Assembly: GCA_021797515.1 (NCBI GenBank)
Contig: JAJZZP010000186.1
Location: 1 to 52,407, forward strand
Origin: Bacillota bacterium
Lineage (GTDB): Bacteria; Bacillota; Sulfobacillia; Sulfobacillales; Sulfobacillaceae
Direction: 5' to 3'
DNA length: 52,407 nucleotides
In this document: positions 1 through 13,117 of the stretch, one piece after another
Position numbering within the stretch: the stretch's first letter is position 1
Layout of the letters: every line of letters starts with the position of its first letter
The notes under the pieces: model-generated
Database searches by the model: none
Seen by the model: only the letters and a program-made list of their open reading frames with translations
What the model was told of the DNA's origin: nothing
Position numbers and translations under genes: made by a program

Positions 1-330
1 TCATGCCCATCCCCTGGCGTCGTCCTTCTGGATTGGTGATTTCTGCTCTGGGACCTGTGCCTTGGCACCTCCGCTGTAGGATGCCAAAATCGTATCATCA
101 ATTTCAACACTGTGCAAATAAGGATTTAAAAGAAAAAGAAAGAAGGGACGACCTCCCAGTTCCGGGCTAGGGGGTGGAATCGCGCGGTGGCCATTGCGAA
201 TCCGTTTAATCCGTTCACCAGTACCGACTTTCTCGGCGTACTCAGTCGCTAGCGATCGAGTACTTCAGGCTCCCCATACTCCCAACGATCATTACTCGGG
301 ACGGCTAACCATTTCTTGTTGGCATCGAGA
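1..330 (-). pseudogene. Possible decayed ORF, family unknown
   Basis: No intact gene lies upstream of the first promoter. On the minus strand an open frame ends in TGA at 1-3 and reads back to about 255, where a one-base frame change joins it to a second open stretch up to about 330. The joined reading looks protein-like (residues such as NKKWLAVPSNDRWEYGEPE, then EYAEKVGTGERIKRIRNGH). I do not recognise the family; a transposase or other accessory remnant is possible. The protein-like composition is the only support, so confidence is low. Confidence 0.25.
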
Positions 331-403
331 TCTTCTCATCACGAGATTATCATAATTGTCAAAATCCGACTTTGCCGAAGACATGAAAACATACTCACCG
401 TCA

Positions 404-432
404 TTGACAGAGAAGCTCCCGTGTGCTAGAAT
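404..432 (+). promoter_or_regulatory. Sigma-A type promoter of rpmG-secE-nusG-rplK-rplA
   Basis: TTGACA at 404-409 and TAGAAT at 427-432 are separated by exactly 17 bases. TG at 424-425 adds an extended -10. Transcription would start near 439, about 20 bases before the rpmG start. This is one of the best promoter matches in the window and fits the start of the ribosomal run. Confidence 0.8.
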
Positions 433-461
433 CCTTGCGCATGACGGGAGGTTAACGACAC

Positions 462-611
462 ATGCGGACGATCATTACATTGGCCTGTGGCGAGTGCAAG
501 CGTCGCAACTACACGACCACAAAAAATAAGAAGAATGATCCGAATCGATTGGAACGTCGGAAATATTGTCGGTGGTGCCGAACCCATACAATGCATCGCG
601 AGACGCGATAA
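462..611 (+). CDS. rpmG: 50S ribosomal protein L33, zinc-binding type
   Basis: This 49-residue gene encodes large-subunit protein L33. The protein starts [17 protein letters not shown] and carries two CxxC pairs, Cys9/Cys12 and Cys36/Cys39, that would hold one zinc ion. This is therefore the zinc-containing (C+) form. It is basic and of normal length for the family. The ATG at 462 is preceded by GGGAGG at 446-451; an upstream ATG at 441 runs into TAA at once. It is the first gene behind the 404-432 promoter and precedes secE and nusG, the standard bacterial order. Confidence 0.95.
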   Translation: MRTIITLACGECKRRNYTTTKNKKNDPNRLERRKYCRWCRTHTMHRETR

Positions 612-633
612 CCATTGTTGAACGCAAGCGGAA

Positions 634-861
634 ATGGGGACGAGGATGGAAGCCAAGGGAAGTACCACTCTATCCAGTGGAGCAAAGTCCCGTAAGTACC
701 TGCGGGAAGTCCGGTCAGAGCTGAAAAAGGTAGTTTGGCCAACGCCCAAACAGACGCTGTCATACACGGGGTTTGTTGTTGGCTTCTCCATATTGGTGGC
801 TCTTATCATTGCCGGTCTTGACGCAATCTTCAACCTAGGGCTCAACCTGTTTATCCGCTGA
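634..861 (+). CDS. secE: Preprotein translocase subunit SecE
   Basis: SecE is the small membrane subunit of the SecYEG channel, clamping SecY in the cytoplasmic membrane. The product is 75 residues, the short single-helix form usual in Gram-positive bacteria. It has the conserved amphipathic stretch with KKVVWPTPKQT around residues 32-42, followed by one transmembrane helix (about 46-68) ending near the C-terminus. The start is uncertain: ATG 634 has a weak ribosome site, and ATG 646 would remove four residues. Its partner secY lies at 26044 in the spc segment. Confidence 0.93.
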   Translation: MGTRMEAKGSTTLSSGAKSRKYLREVRSELKKVVWPTPKQTLSYTGFVVGFSILVALIIAGLDAIFNLGLNLFIR

Positions 862-917
862 TAGAATCGCCTCGACGCCAGCATGGCGAATTTTTTTGTG
901 GGAAGGCGGCTTGAAGC

Positions 918-1448
918 GTGGAAAAGGGCTGGTTTGTGATCCATACCTACTCCGGGTACGAAAATAAGGTGAAAGCCAATTTGGAGCACAGGGTGGAGTC
1001 AATGGGAATGGAAGACAAGATCTTTCGGATCATGGTTCCCATGGAAGAAGAACTTGAAGTTAAAGACGGGAAAAAGAAACTTGTCAAAAAGAAGGTCTTC
1101 CCCGGCTATGTCATGGTCGAAATGATTATGACAGACGACTCCTGGTATGTGGTAAGAAACACACCGGGGGTTACTGGTTTTGTCGGTTCTGGTACACGGC
1201 CGATTCCTCTCTTGGATCATGAAGTGCGTATGATTTTAGGCAGTGACTTGTCGGGGGTTCCCGAACTGCCGCGCATTAATTTGGCAGTCGGCCAGGAAGT
1301 CACGGTGATCGGGGGCCCATTTGAAGGGTTTTCTGGTCAAATCGAAGAAATTTTGCACGATCGGGGCAAGATCCGGTTGACGGTGTCAATGTTTGGCCGC
1401 GATACTCCCTTGGAAGTTGATTTTGCTCAGGTTACCGAGATGGAATGA
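918..1448 (+). CDS. nusG: Transcription termination/antitermination factor NusG
   Basis: NusG binds the beta-prime clamp of RNA polymerase and affects pausing, termination and coupling to ribosomes. The 176-residue product has the N-terminal NGN domain (WFVIHTYSGYENKVKANLE near the start, FPGYVMVEM in the middle) and a C-terminal KOW domain around residues 125-155 (GGPFEGFSGQIEEI). The length is normal. The start is GTG 918 behind a purine-rich site at 900-909. It lies between secE and rplK, the standard place, 56 bases after secE. Confidence 0.96.
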   Translation: MEKGWFVIHTYSGYENKVKANLEHRVESMGMEDKIFRIMVPMEEELEVKDGKKKLVKKKVFPGYVMVEMIMTDDSWYVVRNTPGVTGFVGSGTRPIPLLDHEVRMILGSDLSGVPELPRINLAVGQEVTVIGGPFEGFSGQIEEILHDRGKIRLTVSMFGRDTPLEVDFAQVTEME

Positions 1449-1494
1449 CACTTTTTAGCGATATGGGAAAAAGTGAGAGAAATGAGGGAAAATA

Positions 1495-1920
1495 GTGCCC
1501 AAGAAAGTCACCGGAGTAATTAAGCTCCAGATTCCGGCCGGGAAGGCAACCCCTGCTCCGCCGGTAGGCCCGGCGTTGGGTCAACATGGCGTCAATATCA
1601 TGGCTTTCGTTAAGGAATATAACGAGCGCACAGCCAGTCAGGTAGGGCTTATTATCCCTGTCGAAATTACAGTATTTGAGGACCGCTCCTTCACCTTTGT
1701 TACCAAGACCCCCCCGGCGGCGGTGTTGATTAAAAAGGCATTGGGGTTGGAGACCGCTTCGTCTAATCCCAATACCAAAAAAGTCGGGGATTTGCCGCGA
1801 GCCAAAGTACGTGAAATCGCGGAGCTTAAGATGCCGGATTTGAACGCAACCACCATTGAGGCGGCCATGCTGATGATCGAAGGCACCGCGCGCAGTATGG
1901 GCGTTAACATCGTCGACTAA
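1495..1920 (+). CDS. rplK: 50S ribosomal protein L11
   Basis: L11 forms the base of the L7/L12 stalk with L10 and binds the GTPase-associated region of 23S rRNA. The 141-residue product shows the family start ([32 protein letters not shown]) and the conserved [10 protein letters not shown] stretch; its length matches the family exactly. The start is GTG 1495 with GAGGGAAAA upstream. It is cotranscribed with rplA 48 bases downstream. No rearrangement is visible. Confidence 0.97.
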   Translation: MPKKVTGVIKLQIPAGKATPAPPVGPALGQHGVNIMAFVKEYNERTASQVGLIIPVEITVFEDRSFTFVTKTPPAAVLIKKALGLETASSNPNTKKVGDLPRAKVREIAELKMPDLNATTIEAAMLMIEGTARSMGVNIVD

Positions 1921-1968
1921 AGCTTGGTGGGAGGCTTCATGCCGTTATAACCACAAGGAGGGTTTAGA

Positions 1969-2673
1969 TTGTTTCGAGGCAAGCACTATAAAGATGTTCT
2001 AGCCAAAGTCGAGCCAGGAAAGTTATATGGTCCAACGGAAGCTTTGGCGTTGGCCAAGGAATTGGCCCGCGCAAAATTTGTCGAGACGGTGGAAGTGGCC
2101 ATACGTTTGGGAGTCGATCCCAGACACTCGGATCAGGTGGTTCGGGGTGCCGTGGTATTGCCCCACGGCACCGGAAAAACAGCTCGAGTTGCTGTGTTCG
2201 CCAAAGGCGACAAGGCCAAAGAAGCTGAAGACGCAGGAGCTGATTTTGTCGGCGGAGACGAATTGGCAGAACGCGTTCAGCAAGGGTGGACTGATTTTGA
2301 CGTGGCGGTTGCCACACCGGATATGATGGGACTGGTAGGGCGTTTGGGAAAGATTCTAGGTCCCCGGGGCTTGATGCCTAACCCGAAAACAGGCACAGTG
2401 ACCTTTGATGTGAAAAACGCGGTTTCCGAAATTAAAGCCGGGAAAATAGAATTTCGTACCGAAAAGGCGGGAATTATTCACGCGCCGATTGGTAAAGTTA
2501 ATTTTGCCACGGAAGCGTTAGCGGAAAACCTTTCGATTTTGATCGACGCCTTAGTCAAGGCTAAACCGGCGACACAAAAAGGGACGTACATTCAGACGGT
2601 GACCGTCGCCACGACGATGGGTCCAGGGATTCGCGTTAATCCGCAACTTGCGCAACGAAGTGTTGTCGCTTAA
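1969..2673 (+). CDS. rplA: 50S ribosomal protein L1
   Basis: L1 forms the mobile stalk beside the E site; in other bacteria it also represses its own mRNA. The 234-residue product carries the family signature [17 protein letters not shown] in its second half and a typical start with [11 protein letters not shown]. Translation begins at TTG 1969 after a strong AAGGAGGG site at 1953-1960. It ends the first transcription block, followed at once by a terminator hairpin. I could not identify an L1 binding site in the 48-base gap after rplK. Confidence 0.97.
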   Translation: MFRGKHYKDVLAKVEPGKLYGPTEALALAKELARAKFVETVEVAIRLGVDPRHSDQVVRGAVVLPHGTGKTARVAVFAKGDKAKEAEDAGADFVGGDELAERVQQGWTDFDVAVATPDMMGLVGRLGKILGPRGLMPNPKTGTVTFDVKNAVSEIKAGKIEFRTEKAGIIHAPIGKVNFATEALAENLSILIDALVKAKPATQKGTYIQTVTVATTMGPGIRVNPQLAQRSVVA

Positions 2674-2714
2674 AACATTAAAACCCCGCCGGGAAAGCGG
2701 GGCTTTAATGTTTT
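2672..2714. terminator. Terminator after rplA
   Basis: A long near-perfect hairpin: AAAACATTAAA plus CCCCGC pairs with GCGGGG plus TTTAATGTTTT around a short loop at 2690-2696. The A-rich left arm and T-rich right arm would allow termination from either side. It separates rplKA from ddl. Confidence 0.85.
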
Positions 2715-2764
2715 GCGAATTCCCGCACTAACAGTGAACGCGCCGCATATCATGTAACGGAATT

Positions 2765-2792
2765 TTGCTGTCAAGCCATGTTAGGGTATGAT
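2765..2792 (+). promoter_or_regulatory. Probable ddl promoter
   Basis: TTGCTG at 2765-2770 and TATGAT at 2787-2792 are spaced by 16 bases, between the rplA terminator and the ddl start at 2855. This suggests ddl is transcribed separately from the ribosomal genes around it. Confidence 0.6.
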
Positions 2793-2854
2793 ACTGGCGG
2801 TAATGGGATCTCGTGAATACTTGCACAGCACCGATATAGGGGGGAAATCTTTCA

Positions 2855-3907
2855 GTGAAGACACGCGTAGTCGTCATGATGGGGGGGCCCTCATCGGAAC
2901 ATGAGGTCTCGTTGGCCAGTGGGCGCATGGTGTATGAGGCACTGGCCGGCAATACGGATTACGCGGTCGAAGCTCTAGTAATTGATCGCCAAGGGCGCTG
3001 GCTCCTAGATGACAATCCCCGGGCAGTGGTGCCAACCCCAGCCGATGCCAAGGTGTCTCCCGTGCCCCGAGAGTATGCTATGAACGGAATTCCGTTGTTG
3101 AAATCGGCGGATGTGGTTTTTTTGGCGTTTCACGGGGCGTTTGGTGAAGACGGCACTTTACAAGGATTATTAGAGGTACTGGGGGTACCTTACACGGGCA
3201 GTGGGCCGATGGCCTCGGCATTAGCCATGAACAAAGGAAAAGCTAAAGAGTTGTTTCGTTACCGTCAGATTCTGGTGGCCCGTGAACTCCAATTTTCTAC
3301 TCGAGTGTTAGCACACGACATTGGCCATGCGGTGGTCAGTATTGAATCTCAGTTAGGTTTTCCAGTAGTCGTAAAACCCAACACGGGAGGCTCAAGTGTT
3401 GGTGTTGCCATGGCAGAGGGACGCGACCAACTTGTCGATGCCTTGCAACTGGCCAGGCGATTTGGAGTTGACGTTATGGTGGAGGAAAAACTCTCTGGCA
3501 GAGAGGTAACCTGTGCGGTATTAGAAGAATTGGATGGAAGTGTCCGAGCGTTGCCGGTTATCGAAATTGTGCCCAAAGCAGGCGTGTTTTTTGATTTTCA
3601 ATCCAAGTATGCAGATGGTGGCGCCGATGAAATCTGTCCTGCCCCATTGGATCCAGACACGGCCGGTTTAGTGCAAAAGACGGCCATTGCAGCCCATGAG
3701 GCACTAGGATGCGAAGGATTTTCGCGGACGGACCTTTTTTTAACCCCAAGGGGGGCGATTGTGCTTGAAGTCAATACCATACCTGGAATGACCCCGAACT
3801 CTCTGCTACCTAAAGCTGCGCGAGCAGCCGGAATTTCTTTCGAAGAATTGATCGCTCATTTGGTTCGGCTAGCATTAAACCGCTCTAGAAATGCTAGAAA
3901 TGCATAA
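2855..3907 (+). CDS. ddl: D-alanine--D-alanine ligase
   Basis: Ddl joins two D-alanines using ATP to make the dipeptide end of the peptidoglycan stem. The 350-residue ATP-grasp protein has GGPSSEHEVSLASG at its N-terminus, FHGAFGEDGTLQGLLE around residue 95, FPVVVKPNTGGSSVGV around 168-183 and EVNTIPGMTPNSLLPK near the C-terminus. The Lys-Tyr in SKYADGG keeps the tyrosine usual in D-Ala-specific enzymes rather than the Phe linked with D-lactate ligases. The start is GTG 2855 after GGGGGGAAA. Its place between rplA and rplJ, with its own promoter and an upstream terminator, is unusual. Confidence 0.95.
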   Translation: MKTRVVVMMGGPSSEHEVSLASGRMVYEALAGNTDYAVEALVIDRQGRWLLDDNPRAVVPTPADAKVSPVPREYAMNGIPLLKSADVVFLAFHGAFGEDGTLQGLLEVLGVPYTGSGPMASALAMNKGKAKELFRYRQILVARELQFSTRVLAHDIGHAVVSIESQLGFPVVVKPNTGGSSVGVAMAEGRDQLVDALQLARRFGVDVMVEEKLSGREVTCAVLEELDGSVRALPVIEIVPKAGVFFDFQSKYADGGADEICPAPLDPDTAGLVQKTAIAAHEALGCEGFSRTDLFLTPRGAIVLEVNTIPGMTPNSLLPKAARAAGISFEELIAHLVRLALNRSRNARNA

Positions 3908-3940
3908 CGCTTGACGGAATGTCAAGCGTTATGGTAATGT
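3906..3940 (+). promoter_or_regulatory. Hairpin overlapping the likely rplJ promoter
   Basis: A perfect ten-pair hairpin (3906-3915 with 3921-3930, loop GGAAT) begins inside the ddl stop region. TTGACG at 3911-3916 lies in it, and TAATGT at 3935-3940 follows with an 18-base spacer. The hairpin could end the ddl transcript while the same DNA supplies the -35 for rplJ. No T run follows, so termination is uncertain. Confidence 0.55.
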
Positions 3941-3949
3941 CCTGGCCGT

Positions 3950-4080
3950 AGCCCAAGACGATGGGTGCCATGACGGCTTAATATCCCATCTAGGTGGAAG
4001 TTTGAAATGGCCCATTTCATGTTCTTCCTCGCCCTGCCTTGGGACGGAGGATTTTTTTGTGCTCCGTAGGGTGAAACCAA
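3950..4080 (+). promoter_or_regulatory. Probable L10 (rplJ) leader with attenuator
   Basis: About 130 untranslated bases precede rplJ. They hold short complementary stretches (GAAATGG/CCATTTC near 4005-4019) and, at 4027-4050, an imperfect C-rich/G-rich hairpin followed by seven T residues at 4052-4058, like an intrinsic terminator. In other Firmicutes L10-L12 binds such a leader and represses rplJL. The place and the terminator-like end fit; I cannot confirm the L10 consensus by eye. Confidence 0.5.
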
Positions 4081-4098
4081 ATGAAGGAGGTGGATGAA

Positions 4099-4629
4099 AT
4101 GCCTACACCCCAGAAAGCCGCGATTATCGAGGAAACGCGAAAGGATCTGGAAACATCGCAAGGCGTTGTGCTTGCAGACTACCGCGGCCTCACCGTAAAG
4201 CAATTTGGCCAACTGCGCGCCCAGTTGGGTAAAGGTGGCGTTAAGCTTCGCGTCGTCAAAAACACCTTAATCCAACGCGCAGCAAACCAGGTTGGCATCG
4301 AGGGATTGGATCCCTATCTCACAGGGCCAACTGCGGTGGCATTTTCCTATGATGACCCGGTGGCCGCTGCCAAGTTAATGTCTCAAGCCGTCCGCGAGTT
4401 GCGCAAAATTGAGATTAAAGCGGGTATCTTGGGTAAGCAAATCATCGATTCGCGTGGCGTTCGAGATTTGGCTGACCTTCCTACGCGGGATGTGTTGCTG
4501 ACCAAAGTGGTTGGGACCTTAAACGCTCCGATTCAACAATTGGCATGGGTATTAAACGCCCCATTAGGAAATCTGGCGCGAGCTTTAGATCAAATTCGCC
4601 AGCAAAAAGAGGAAGCAGTCGAAGCGTGA
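4099..4629 (+). CDS. rplJ: 50S ribosomal protein L10
   Basis: L10 anchors the L7/L12 dimers to the ribosomal stalk. The 176-residue product starts [18 protein letters not shown], has the conserved [12 protein letters not shown] stretch, and ends in a helical tail that would carry the L12 dimers. I chose ATG 4099 because AAGGAGGT at 4084-4091 lies seven bases before it; an in-frame ATG at 4081 would put that site inside the gene. It pairs with rplL 28 bases downstream. Confidence 0.95.
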   Translation: MPTPQKAAIIEETRKDLETSQGVVLADYRGLTVKQFGQLRAQLGKGGVKLRVVKNTLIQRAANQVGIEGLDPYLTGPTAVAFSYDDPVAAAKLMSQAVRELRKIEIKAGILGKQIIDSRGVRDLADLPTRDVLLTKVVGTLNAPIQQLAWVLNAPLGNLARALDQIRQQKEEAVEA

Positions 4630-4657
4630 ATTTTTTTATCTTAAAGGAGGAAAATTG

Positions 4658-5044
4658 ATGGCCAAGGTCGAAGAAATAATTGAGTTAGTGAAAGGCATGA
4701 ATGTGCTGGAACTGTCGCAACTAGTCAAGGCATTAGAAGAGGAGTTTGGGGTTACGGCTCAAGCTCCGGTAGCGGTAGCAGCGGCGGTACCTGCGGGCGG
4801 CGCGGCTGCGGCTCCGGTGGAAGAAGTCGAACAGACCGAATTTGATGTCATTTTGACTGCAGCTGGTGACAAGAAGGTCCAGGTCATTAAGGCAGTTCGT
4901 GAATTGACCGGATTGTCCCTCACCGAAGCCAAAGCATTGGTTGATGGGGCGCCAAAGCCAGTGAAGGAGAAGATTGCCAAGGCAGATGCGGAAGCTGCGA
5001 AGGCCAAACTCGAAGAAGCAGGCGCAACGGCACAAATCAAATAA
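4658..5044 (+). CDS. rplL: 50S ribosomal protein L7/L12
   Basis: L7/L12 is the multi-copy stalk protein that recruits elongation factors. The 128-residue product has an N-terminal dimerisation part ([20 protein letters not shown]), an Ala/Pro-rich hinge (about residues 38-55) and a C-terminal domain with the conserved [20 protein letters not shown] pattern. AAGGAGG at 4644-4650 sets ATG 4658 as the start; a TTG one codon earlier is less likely. A hairpin follows the gene. Confidence 0.96.
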   Translation: MAKVEEIIELVKGMNVLELSQLVKALEEEFGVTAQAPVAVAAAVPAGGAAAAPVEEVEQTEFDVILTAAGDKKVQVIKAVRELTGLSLTEAKALVDGAPKPVKEKIAKADAEAAKAKLEEAGATAQIK

Positions 5045-5065
5045 CTGCCACGGCAGCGTTCGTGA

Positions 5066-5107
5066 GCCCTCCTCCAGGTCGGAATTCTCCTTGACCTGGG
5101 GGTGGGC
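5066..5107 (+). terminator. Hairpin after rplL
   Basis: GCCCTCCTCCAGGTC at 5066-5080 pairs with GACCTGGGGGTGGGC at 5093-5107 around a 12-base loop. The stem is strong, but the T stretch after it is poor. It overlaps the rpoB promoter, whose -35 starts at 5091. Confidence 0.6.
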
Positions 5108-5119
5108 TTGTGATACTAT
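5091..5119 (+). promoter_or_regulatory. rpoB promoter
   Basis: TTGACC at 5091-5096 and TACTAT at 5114-5119 are 17 bases apart, with TG at 5111-5112 as an extended -10. It leaves a leader of about 75 bases before rpoB. The -35 lies within the hairpin that follows rplL. Confidence 0.75.
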
Positions 5120-5204
5120 TTACACTTGCCATATTTTATAAGCCAATTCATTCCATACCAAGTTAAGGAAAATCCGATACCGGAGAACAAGGAGCTGACA
5201 GTGG

Positions 5205-8852
<3,648 letters not shown>

Positions 8853-8871
8853 ACCGGGAGGGACTGGTTGA

Positions 8872-11800
8872 ATGCTGGATGTCAACAACTTTGACTCGAT
8901 GCGCATAGCTCTTGCGTCGCCAGAGCAAATTCGAGAGTGGTCCAAGGGAGAAGTCAAAAAACCAGAAACGATTAATTACCGTACCTTGAAGCCGGAACGG
9001 GAGGGTCTCTTTTGCGAAAAGATCTTTGGACCTCAGAAGGATTGGGAATGCCATTGCGGCAAATATAAGAGGGTGCGGTATAAAGGGGTGGTCTGCGACC
9101 GTTGTGGAGTCGAAGTCACCCGTTCGAAAGTGCGCCGGGAGCGTATGGGGCACATCGAATTGGCGGCTCCGGTGTCCCATATCTGGTATTTCAAAGGCAT
9201 TCCGTCCCGTATGGGGCTAATCTTGGACATGTCGCCGCGAGCTTTAGAGAAGGTGTTGTACTTTGCGGCCTATGTGGTTATTGAACCGGGGACCACGCCG
9301 CTTATGAAAAAGCAACTGCTGGTGGAATCGGAATACCGGGAGTATCGCGAAAAGTATGGTAGTCACTTTAGAGCTGCAATGGGTGCAGAAGCCGTCAAGG
9401 AACTCTTGATGGAACTTGATCTGGAAGCGCTATCAGTGGAACTCCGAGACGAGTTGGGGAGTTCGAGCGGACAACGCCGGATTCGCGCCATTCGCCGATT
9501 GGAAGTGGTTGAGGCGTTTCGTTTATCCGGGAATCGACCGGAATGGATGATTTTGGATGTGATTCCCGTGATTCCGCCGGATCTTCGGCCGATGGTTCAA
9601 CTAGATGGAGGACGATTTGCCACCTCGGACCTAAACGACTTATATCGCCGGGTGATTAATCGCAACAATCGCTTGAAACGGCTTTTGGATCTAGGAGCAC
9701 CGGACATTATTGTCCGTAATGAGAAGCGCATGCTGCAGGAAGCTGTCGATGCGCTCATTGACAACGGTCGTCGCGGTCGTCCGGTAACTGGTCCGGGAAA
9801 TCGACCGCTCAAGTCGCTGTCCGACATGTTGAAAGGGAAACAAGGTCGGTTTCGCCAGAACCTCCTGGGTAAACGTGTTGACTATTCGGGTCGTTCAGTT
9901 ATTGTCGTGGGCCCCAAGTTGAAGATGCATCAGTGCGGATTGCCCAAGGAAATGGCACTGGAGTTGTTTAAGCCTTTTGTTATGAAGAAATTGGTCAACG
10001 AAGGCTACGCGCACAATATCAAATCTGCCAAACGCATGGTGGAACGGGTACGTCCTGAAGTTTGGGACGTGCTGGAGGATGTTATCCGAGAACATCCGGT
10101 GCTGCTCAATCGAGCTCCAACGTTGCATCGGCTGGGAATTCAGGCTTTTGAGCCCGTGTTGGTGGAAGGGCGTGCCATTCAAATTCACCCATTGGTATGC
10201 ACGGCGTACAATGCAGACTTTGATGGTGACCAAATGGCGGTCCACGTTCCGCTTTCGGCTGAAGCGCAAGCAGAGGCCCGCGTCTTGATGTTGTCTTCGC
10301 AAAACATTTTGGCACCTAAAGACGGGTTGCCGGTTGTCACCCCGACGCAGGATATGGTTATCGGGTGCTACTACCTGACCATGGAGACTGAGGGGGCCAA
10401 AGGCGAAGGAATGCTGATCAAAGATGTCATGGAAGGCGAAATGGCCTATCAAGCCGGGGTTCTTGATCTCCATGCCAAAGTCACGATGGACTATCATGGT
10501 ACGCGCCACCAGTCGACGTTGGGACGGTTTATCTTTAACGACGCTCTACCGGAAGAATTACGTTTTGTTGACAAGGTGGTTGACCGAAAGATTTTAGCAT
10601 CCATTGTAGCGGATACTTTTCGGATATTTGGTAACCAAATTACAGCAGAAGTACTGGATCGAATTAAGGCGCTAGGCTTCTTTTACGCAACCCGAGCCGG
10701 TGTCACGGTTGCTGTTTCGGATATTCACATTCCTGAGTCTAAGAAGAAAATTATTCAGGAGGCTGAGGCTGAAGTCGCCCAATTGGCGCGTCAATATCGC
10801 CGTGGACTGATCACTGCCGACGAGCGGTATGAGCGCGTGATTGAGATTTGGACCCGAACTAAAGAGCGCGTGACTCAATCGCTGATGGAGAAGATGGATC
10901 GCTCCAATTCGGTCTATATGATGGTCACTTCGGGGGCACGTGGTAACGTGCAGCAAATTTCGCAGTTGGCGGGAATGCGGGGGCTTATGGCCGATCCTTC
11001 TGGGCGCATTATCGAGCTGCCCATTCGGGCCAACTTCCGGGAAGGCCTTACCGTGTTGGAATATTTCACTTCGACTCACGGGGCCCGCAAGGGATTAGCT
11101 GACACAGCACTTAGAACCGCAGACTCGGGGTATCTGACACGCCGGTTGGTGGATGTGGCACAAGATGTCATTGTACGGGAATTGGATTGTGGCAGTACCT
11201 CGGGAACATTGGTCTCGGAAGTCAGAGACGGGGGTCAAATTATCGAGGTTCTGTACGATCGGCTGGTGGGACGGGTGGCGGCGGAAACCTTAGTCCATCC
11301 CGAAACCCACGATGTGATTATCGAAACTAATGATTTGATTACCGAAGATGATGCTCATGCCATCGTAAACGCTGGGTTTACCGAGGTGCGTGTTCGTTCC
11401 GTGTTGACGTGCCAGTCCCGTTTTGGGGTATGCGTAACTTGCTACGGAAAAAACTTGGCTACTGGCAAGATTGTCGAAGTCGGGGAAGCGGTAGGCATCA
11501 TTGCAGCCCAGAGCATTGGTGAACCGGGTACCCAGTTGACAATGCGGACATTCCACATGGGGGGTGTGGCCGGAGACGATATCACCCAAGGATTGCCTCG
11601 TGTGGAAGAATTGTTCGAAGCACGTAAACCCAAAGGGCAGGCAATTATCGCAGAAATTGCGGGTACGGTGCACATTGGGGAAAATCGCGGTCGCCGGGAA
11701 ATTACCATTGCTGCGGATTCTGAAGCAGAAGCCCAAGCGTATCCGATCCCGTTTGGTTCTCGCATCAAAGTCCGGGAAGGGCAGACCGTTGAAGAGGGGC

Positions 11801-12345
11801 AAGAATTAACCGAGGGTTCGGTTAATCCCCATGACTTGTTGCGGGTGCTGGGACCCCATGGTGTTCAGGAATATCTGTTGCACGAAGTACAGCGTGTGTA
11901 CCGGGTTCAAGGTGTAGATATCAATGACAAGCACATTGAGGTCATGGTGCGACAAATGATGCGCAAAGTCAAAGTGGATGAGGCAGGAGCAACCCATTTG
12001 CTTCCGGGAGCATTGGTCGACCGTTTCGATTTTGAGGATGCCAATGCCGAAGTAATGGCAAAAGGCCTGCCGCCTGCCGTGGCTAAACCAGTGGTGTTGG
12101 GCATCACCAAAGCGTCACTGGCCACTGACTCCTTCCTGTCTGCGGCGTCATTCCAGGAAACCACTCGCGTTTTGACTGAGGCTTCGATTAAAGGCAAACG
12201 GGATCCGCTACTGGGACTCAAGGAAAACGTGATTATTGGCAAGCTGGTACCGGCGGGAACGGGGATGTCACGGTATCGTAATGTGGTGATTCATACCGAG
12301 ACCGGTGGTGTAGCCGAAGAAAGCGAATCTAAGCTCTACCGATAG
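8872..12345 (+). CDS. rpoC: DNA-directed RNA polymerase beta-prime subunit
   Basis: RpoC carries the active-site magnesium of RNA polymerase. In the 1157-residue product, Cys60, Cys62, Cys75 and Cys78 form the N-terminal zinc ribbon; NADFDGD has catalytic Asp449, Asp451 and Asp453; a second zinc site includes Cys847, Cys854 and Cys857. The trigger-loop/bridge-helix region includes [15 protein letters not shown] and the C-terminal part [18 protein letters not shown]. The length is typical for Firmicutes, without the large proteobacterial insertion. ATG 8872 follows CGGGAGGGA. A hairpin follows the stop. Confidence 0.98.
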   Translation: MLDVNNFDSMRIALASPEQIREWSKGEVKKPETINYRTLKPEREGLFCEKIFGPQKDWECHCGKYKRVRYKGVVCDRCGVEVTRSKVRRERMGHIELAAPVSHIWYFKGIPSRMGLILDMSPRALEKVLYFAAYVVIEPGTTPLMKKQLLVESEYREYREKYGSHFRAAMGAEAVKELLMELDLEALSVELRDELGSSSGQRRIRAIRRLEVVEAFRLSGNRPEWMILDVIPVIPPDLRPMVQLDGGRFATSDLNDLYRRVINRNNRLKRLLDLGAPDIIVRNEKRMLQEAVDALIDNGRRGRPVTGPGNRPLKSLSDMLKGKQGRFRQNLLGKRVDYSGRSVIVVGPKLKMHQCGLPKEMALELFKPFVMKKLVNEGYAHNIKSAKRMVERVRPEVWDVLEDVIREHPVLLNRAPTLHRLGIQAFEPVLVEGRAIQIHPLVCTAYNADFDGDQMAVHVPLSAEAQAEARVLMLSSQNILAPKDGLPVVTPTQDMVIGCYYLTMETEGAKGEGMLIKDVMEGEMAYQAGVLDLHAKVTMDYHGTRHQSTLGRFIFNDALPEELRFVDKVVDRKILASIVADTFRIFGNQITAEVLDRIKALGFFYATRAGVTVAVSDIHIPESKKKIIQEAEAEVAQLARQYRRGLITADERYERVIEIWTRTKERVTQSLMEKMDRSNSVYMMVTSGARGNVQQISQLAGMRGLMADPSGRIIELPIRANFREGLTVLEYFTSTHGARKGLADTALRTADSGYLTRRLVDVAQDVIVRELDCGSTSGTLVSEVRDGGQIIEVLYDRLVGRVAAETLVHPETHDVIIETNDLITEDDAHAIVNAGFTEVRVRSVLTCQSRFGVCVTCYGKNLATGKIVEVGEAVGIIAAQSIGEPGTQLTMRTFHMGGVAGDDITQGLPRVEELFEARKPKGQAIIAEIAGTVHIGENRGRREITIAADSEAEAQAYPIPFGSRIKVREGQTVEEGQELTEGSVNPHDLLRVLGPHGVQEYLLHEVQRVYRVQGVDINDKHIEVMVRQMMRKVKVDEAGATHLLPGALVDRFDFEDANAEVMAKGLPPAVAKPVVLGITKASLATDSFLSAASFQETTRVLTEASIKGKRDPLLGLKENVIIGKLVPAGTGMSRYRNVVIHTETGGVAEESESKLYR

Positions 12346-12351
12346 ACGTAA

Positions 12352-12384
12352 GGAAGAGGGCGCGCAATTGACACGCCCTCTTCC
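12352..12384 (+). terminator. Hairpin after rpoC
   Basis: GGAAGAGGGCG at 12352-12362 pairs perfectly with CGCCCTCTTCC at 12374-12384 over an 11-base loop. No T run follows, so it may act as an mRNA end stabiliser or weak terminator. The next promoter's TTGACA lies in the loop. Confidence 0.6.
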
Positions 12385-12396
12385 CGGTGGTAAACT
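12368..12396 (+). promoter_or_regulatory. Promoter of the L7Ae-like gene, rpsL, rpsG, fusA and tuf
   Basis: TTGACA at 12368-12373 and TAAACT at 12391-12396 with a 17-base spacer are near consensus. Transcription would start about 35 bases before the gene at 12438. Confidence 0.75.
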
Positions 12397-12437
12397 ATTC
12401 GAGTGTGTCTTAAGCTTTTTAGCCGGGAGGATAAGAA

Positions 12438-12716
12438 ATGGAAACCGATGCATTGCGGGATCCCCGGCAACGTGTTGTCGGAACACGAGAGACGTTAAAA
12501 AAAATTAGCCAGAATAAGGCAGTTAGAGTATACGTTGCTCGGGATGCGGATGCCAAGATGGTGGCGGAAGTGGTTAAGGCGACTCAGACTCGGCAATTGC
12601 CGCTGGGCTATATTGATAGTATGACCGAACTCGGTCGGTTATGTGGCATTCAGGTTGGCGCAGCATGCGCCACTGTGATTGCACCGAAACCTGCCAACCC
12701 GAAGGAAGGGGGATGA
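12438..12716 (+). CDS. L7Ae-family RNA-binding protein (YbxF/RplGB-like)
   Basis: The 92-residue product has the L7Ae/L30e fold signature: [20 protein letters not shown], then a second half with VQVGAACA-type sequence ([11 protein letters not shown]). In Bacillus the gene in this exact place, between rpoC and rpsL, encodes YbxF, a kink-turn RNA-binding protein with a minor ribosomal association. That role is known for the family and inferred here. ATG 12438 follows CGGGAGG. Its TGA ends four bases before rpsL, so the two are probably translated in tandem. Confidence 0.85.
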   Translation: METDALRDPRQRVVGTRETLKKISQNKAVRVYVARDADAKMVAEVVKATQTRQLPLGYIDSMTELGRLCGIQVGAACATVIAPKPANPKEGG

Positions 12717-12720
12717 TGCT

Positions 12721-13107
12721 GTGCCGACAATCAACCAATTGATTCGCCATGGTCGCAAAAAGTCTCATAAAAAATCAACAGCCCCGGCATTGCGGAGCAA
12801 TCCACAAAAACGGGGAGTTTGCGTGAGCGTGAAAACCGTGACGCCAAAAAAGCCGAACTCTGCACTCCGGAAAGTTGCTCGAGTGCGACTAACCAATGGT
12901 GAGGAAATTACCGCCTATATCCCGGGAATTGGCCACAATTTGCAGGAACATTCTGTGGTGCTGGTTCGCGGAGGGCGTGTACGTGACTTGCCAGGAGTGC
13001 GGTATCATATTATCCGAGGAACGCTAGATACTGGGGGCGTGCAAAAGCGGCAGCAGGGACGTTCCAAGTACGGCGCTAAGAAGAACCAGCCGGTAGGTAA
13101 GAAGTAG
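12721..13107 (+). CDS. rpsL: 30S ribosomal protein S12
   Basis: S12 sits at the decoding centre and is where streptomycin-resistance changes occur. The 128-residue product starts [13 protein letters not shown] and has the conserved [15 protein letters not shown] loop with both lysines of the wild-type pattern, then [14 protein letters not shown]. The start is GTG 12721 after AAGGGGGATGAT; a longer in-frame reading from 12679 would run far into the previous gene and is not needed. It is followed by rpsG after ten bases. Confidence 0.97.
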   Translation: MPTINQLIRHGRKKSHKKSTAPALRSNPQKRGVCVSVKTVTPKKPNSALRKVARVRLTNGEEITAYIPGIGHNLQEHSVVLVRGGRVRDLPGVRYHIIRGTLDTGGVQKRQQGRSKYGAKKNQPVGKK

Positions 13108-13117
13108 GAGGTAGAAG

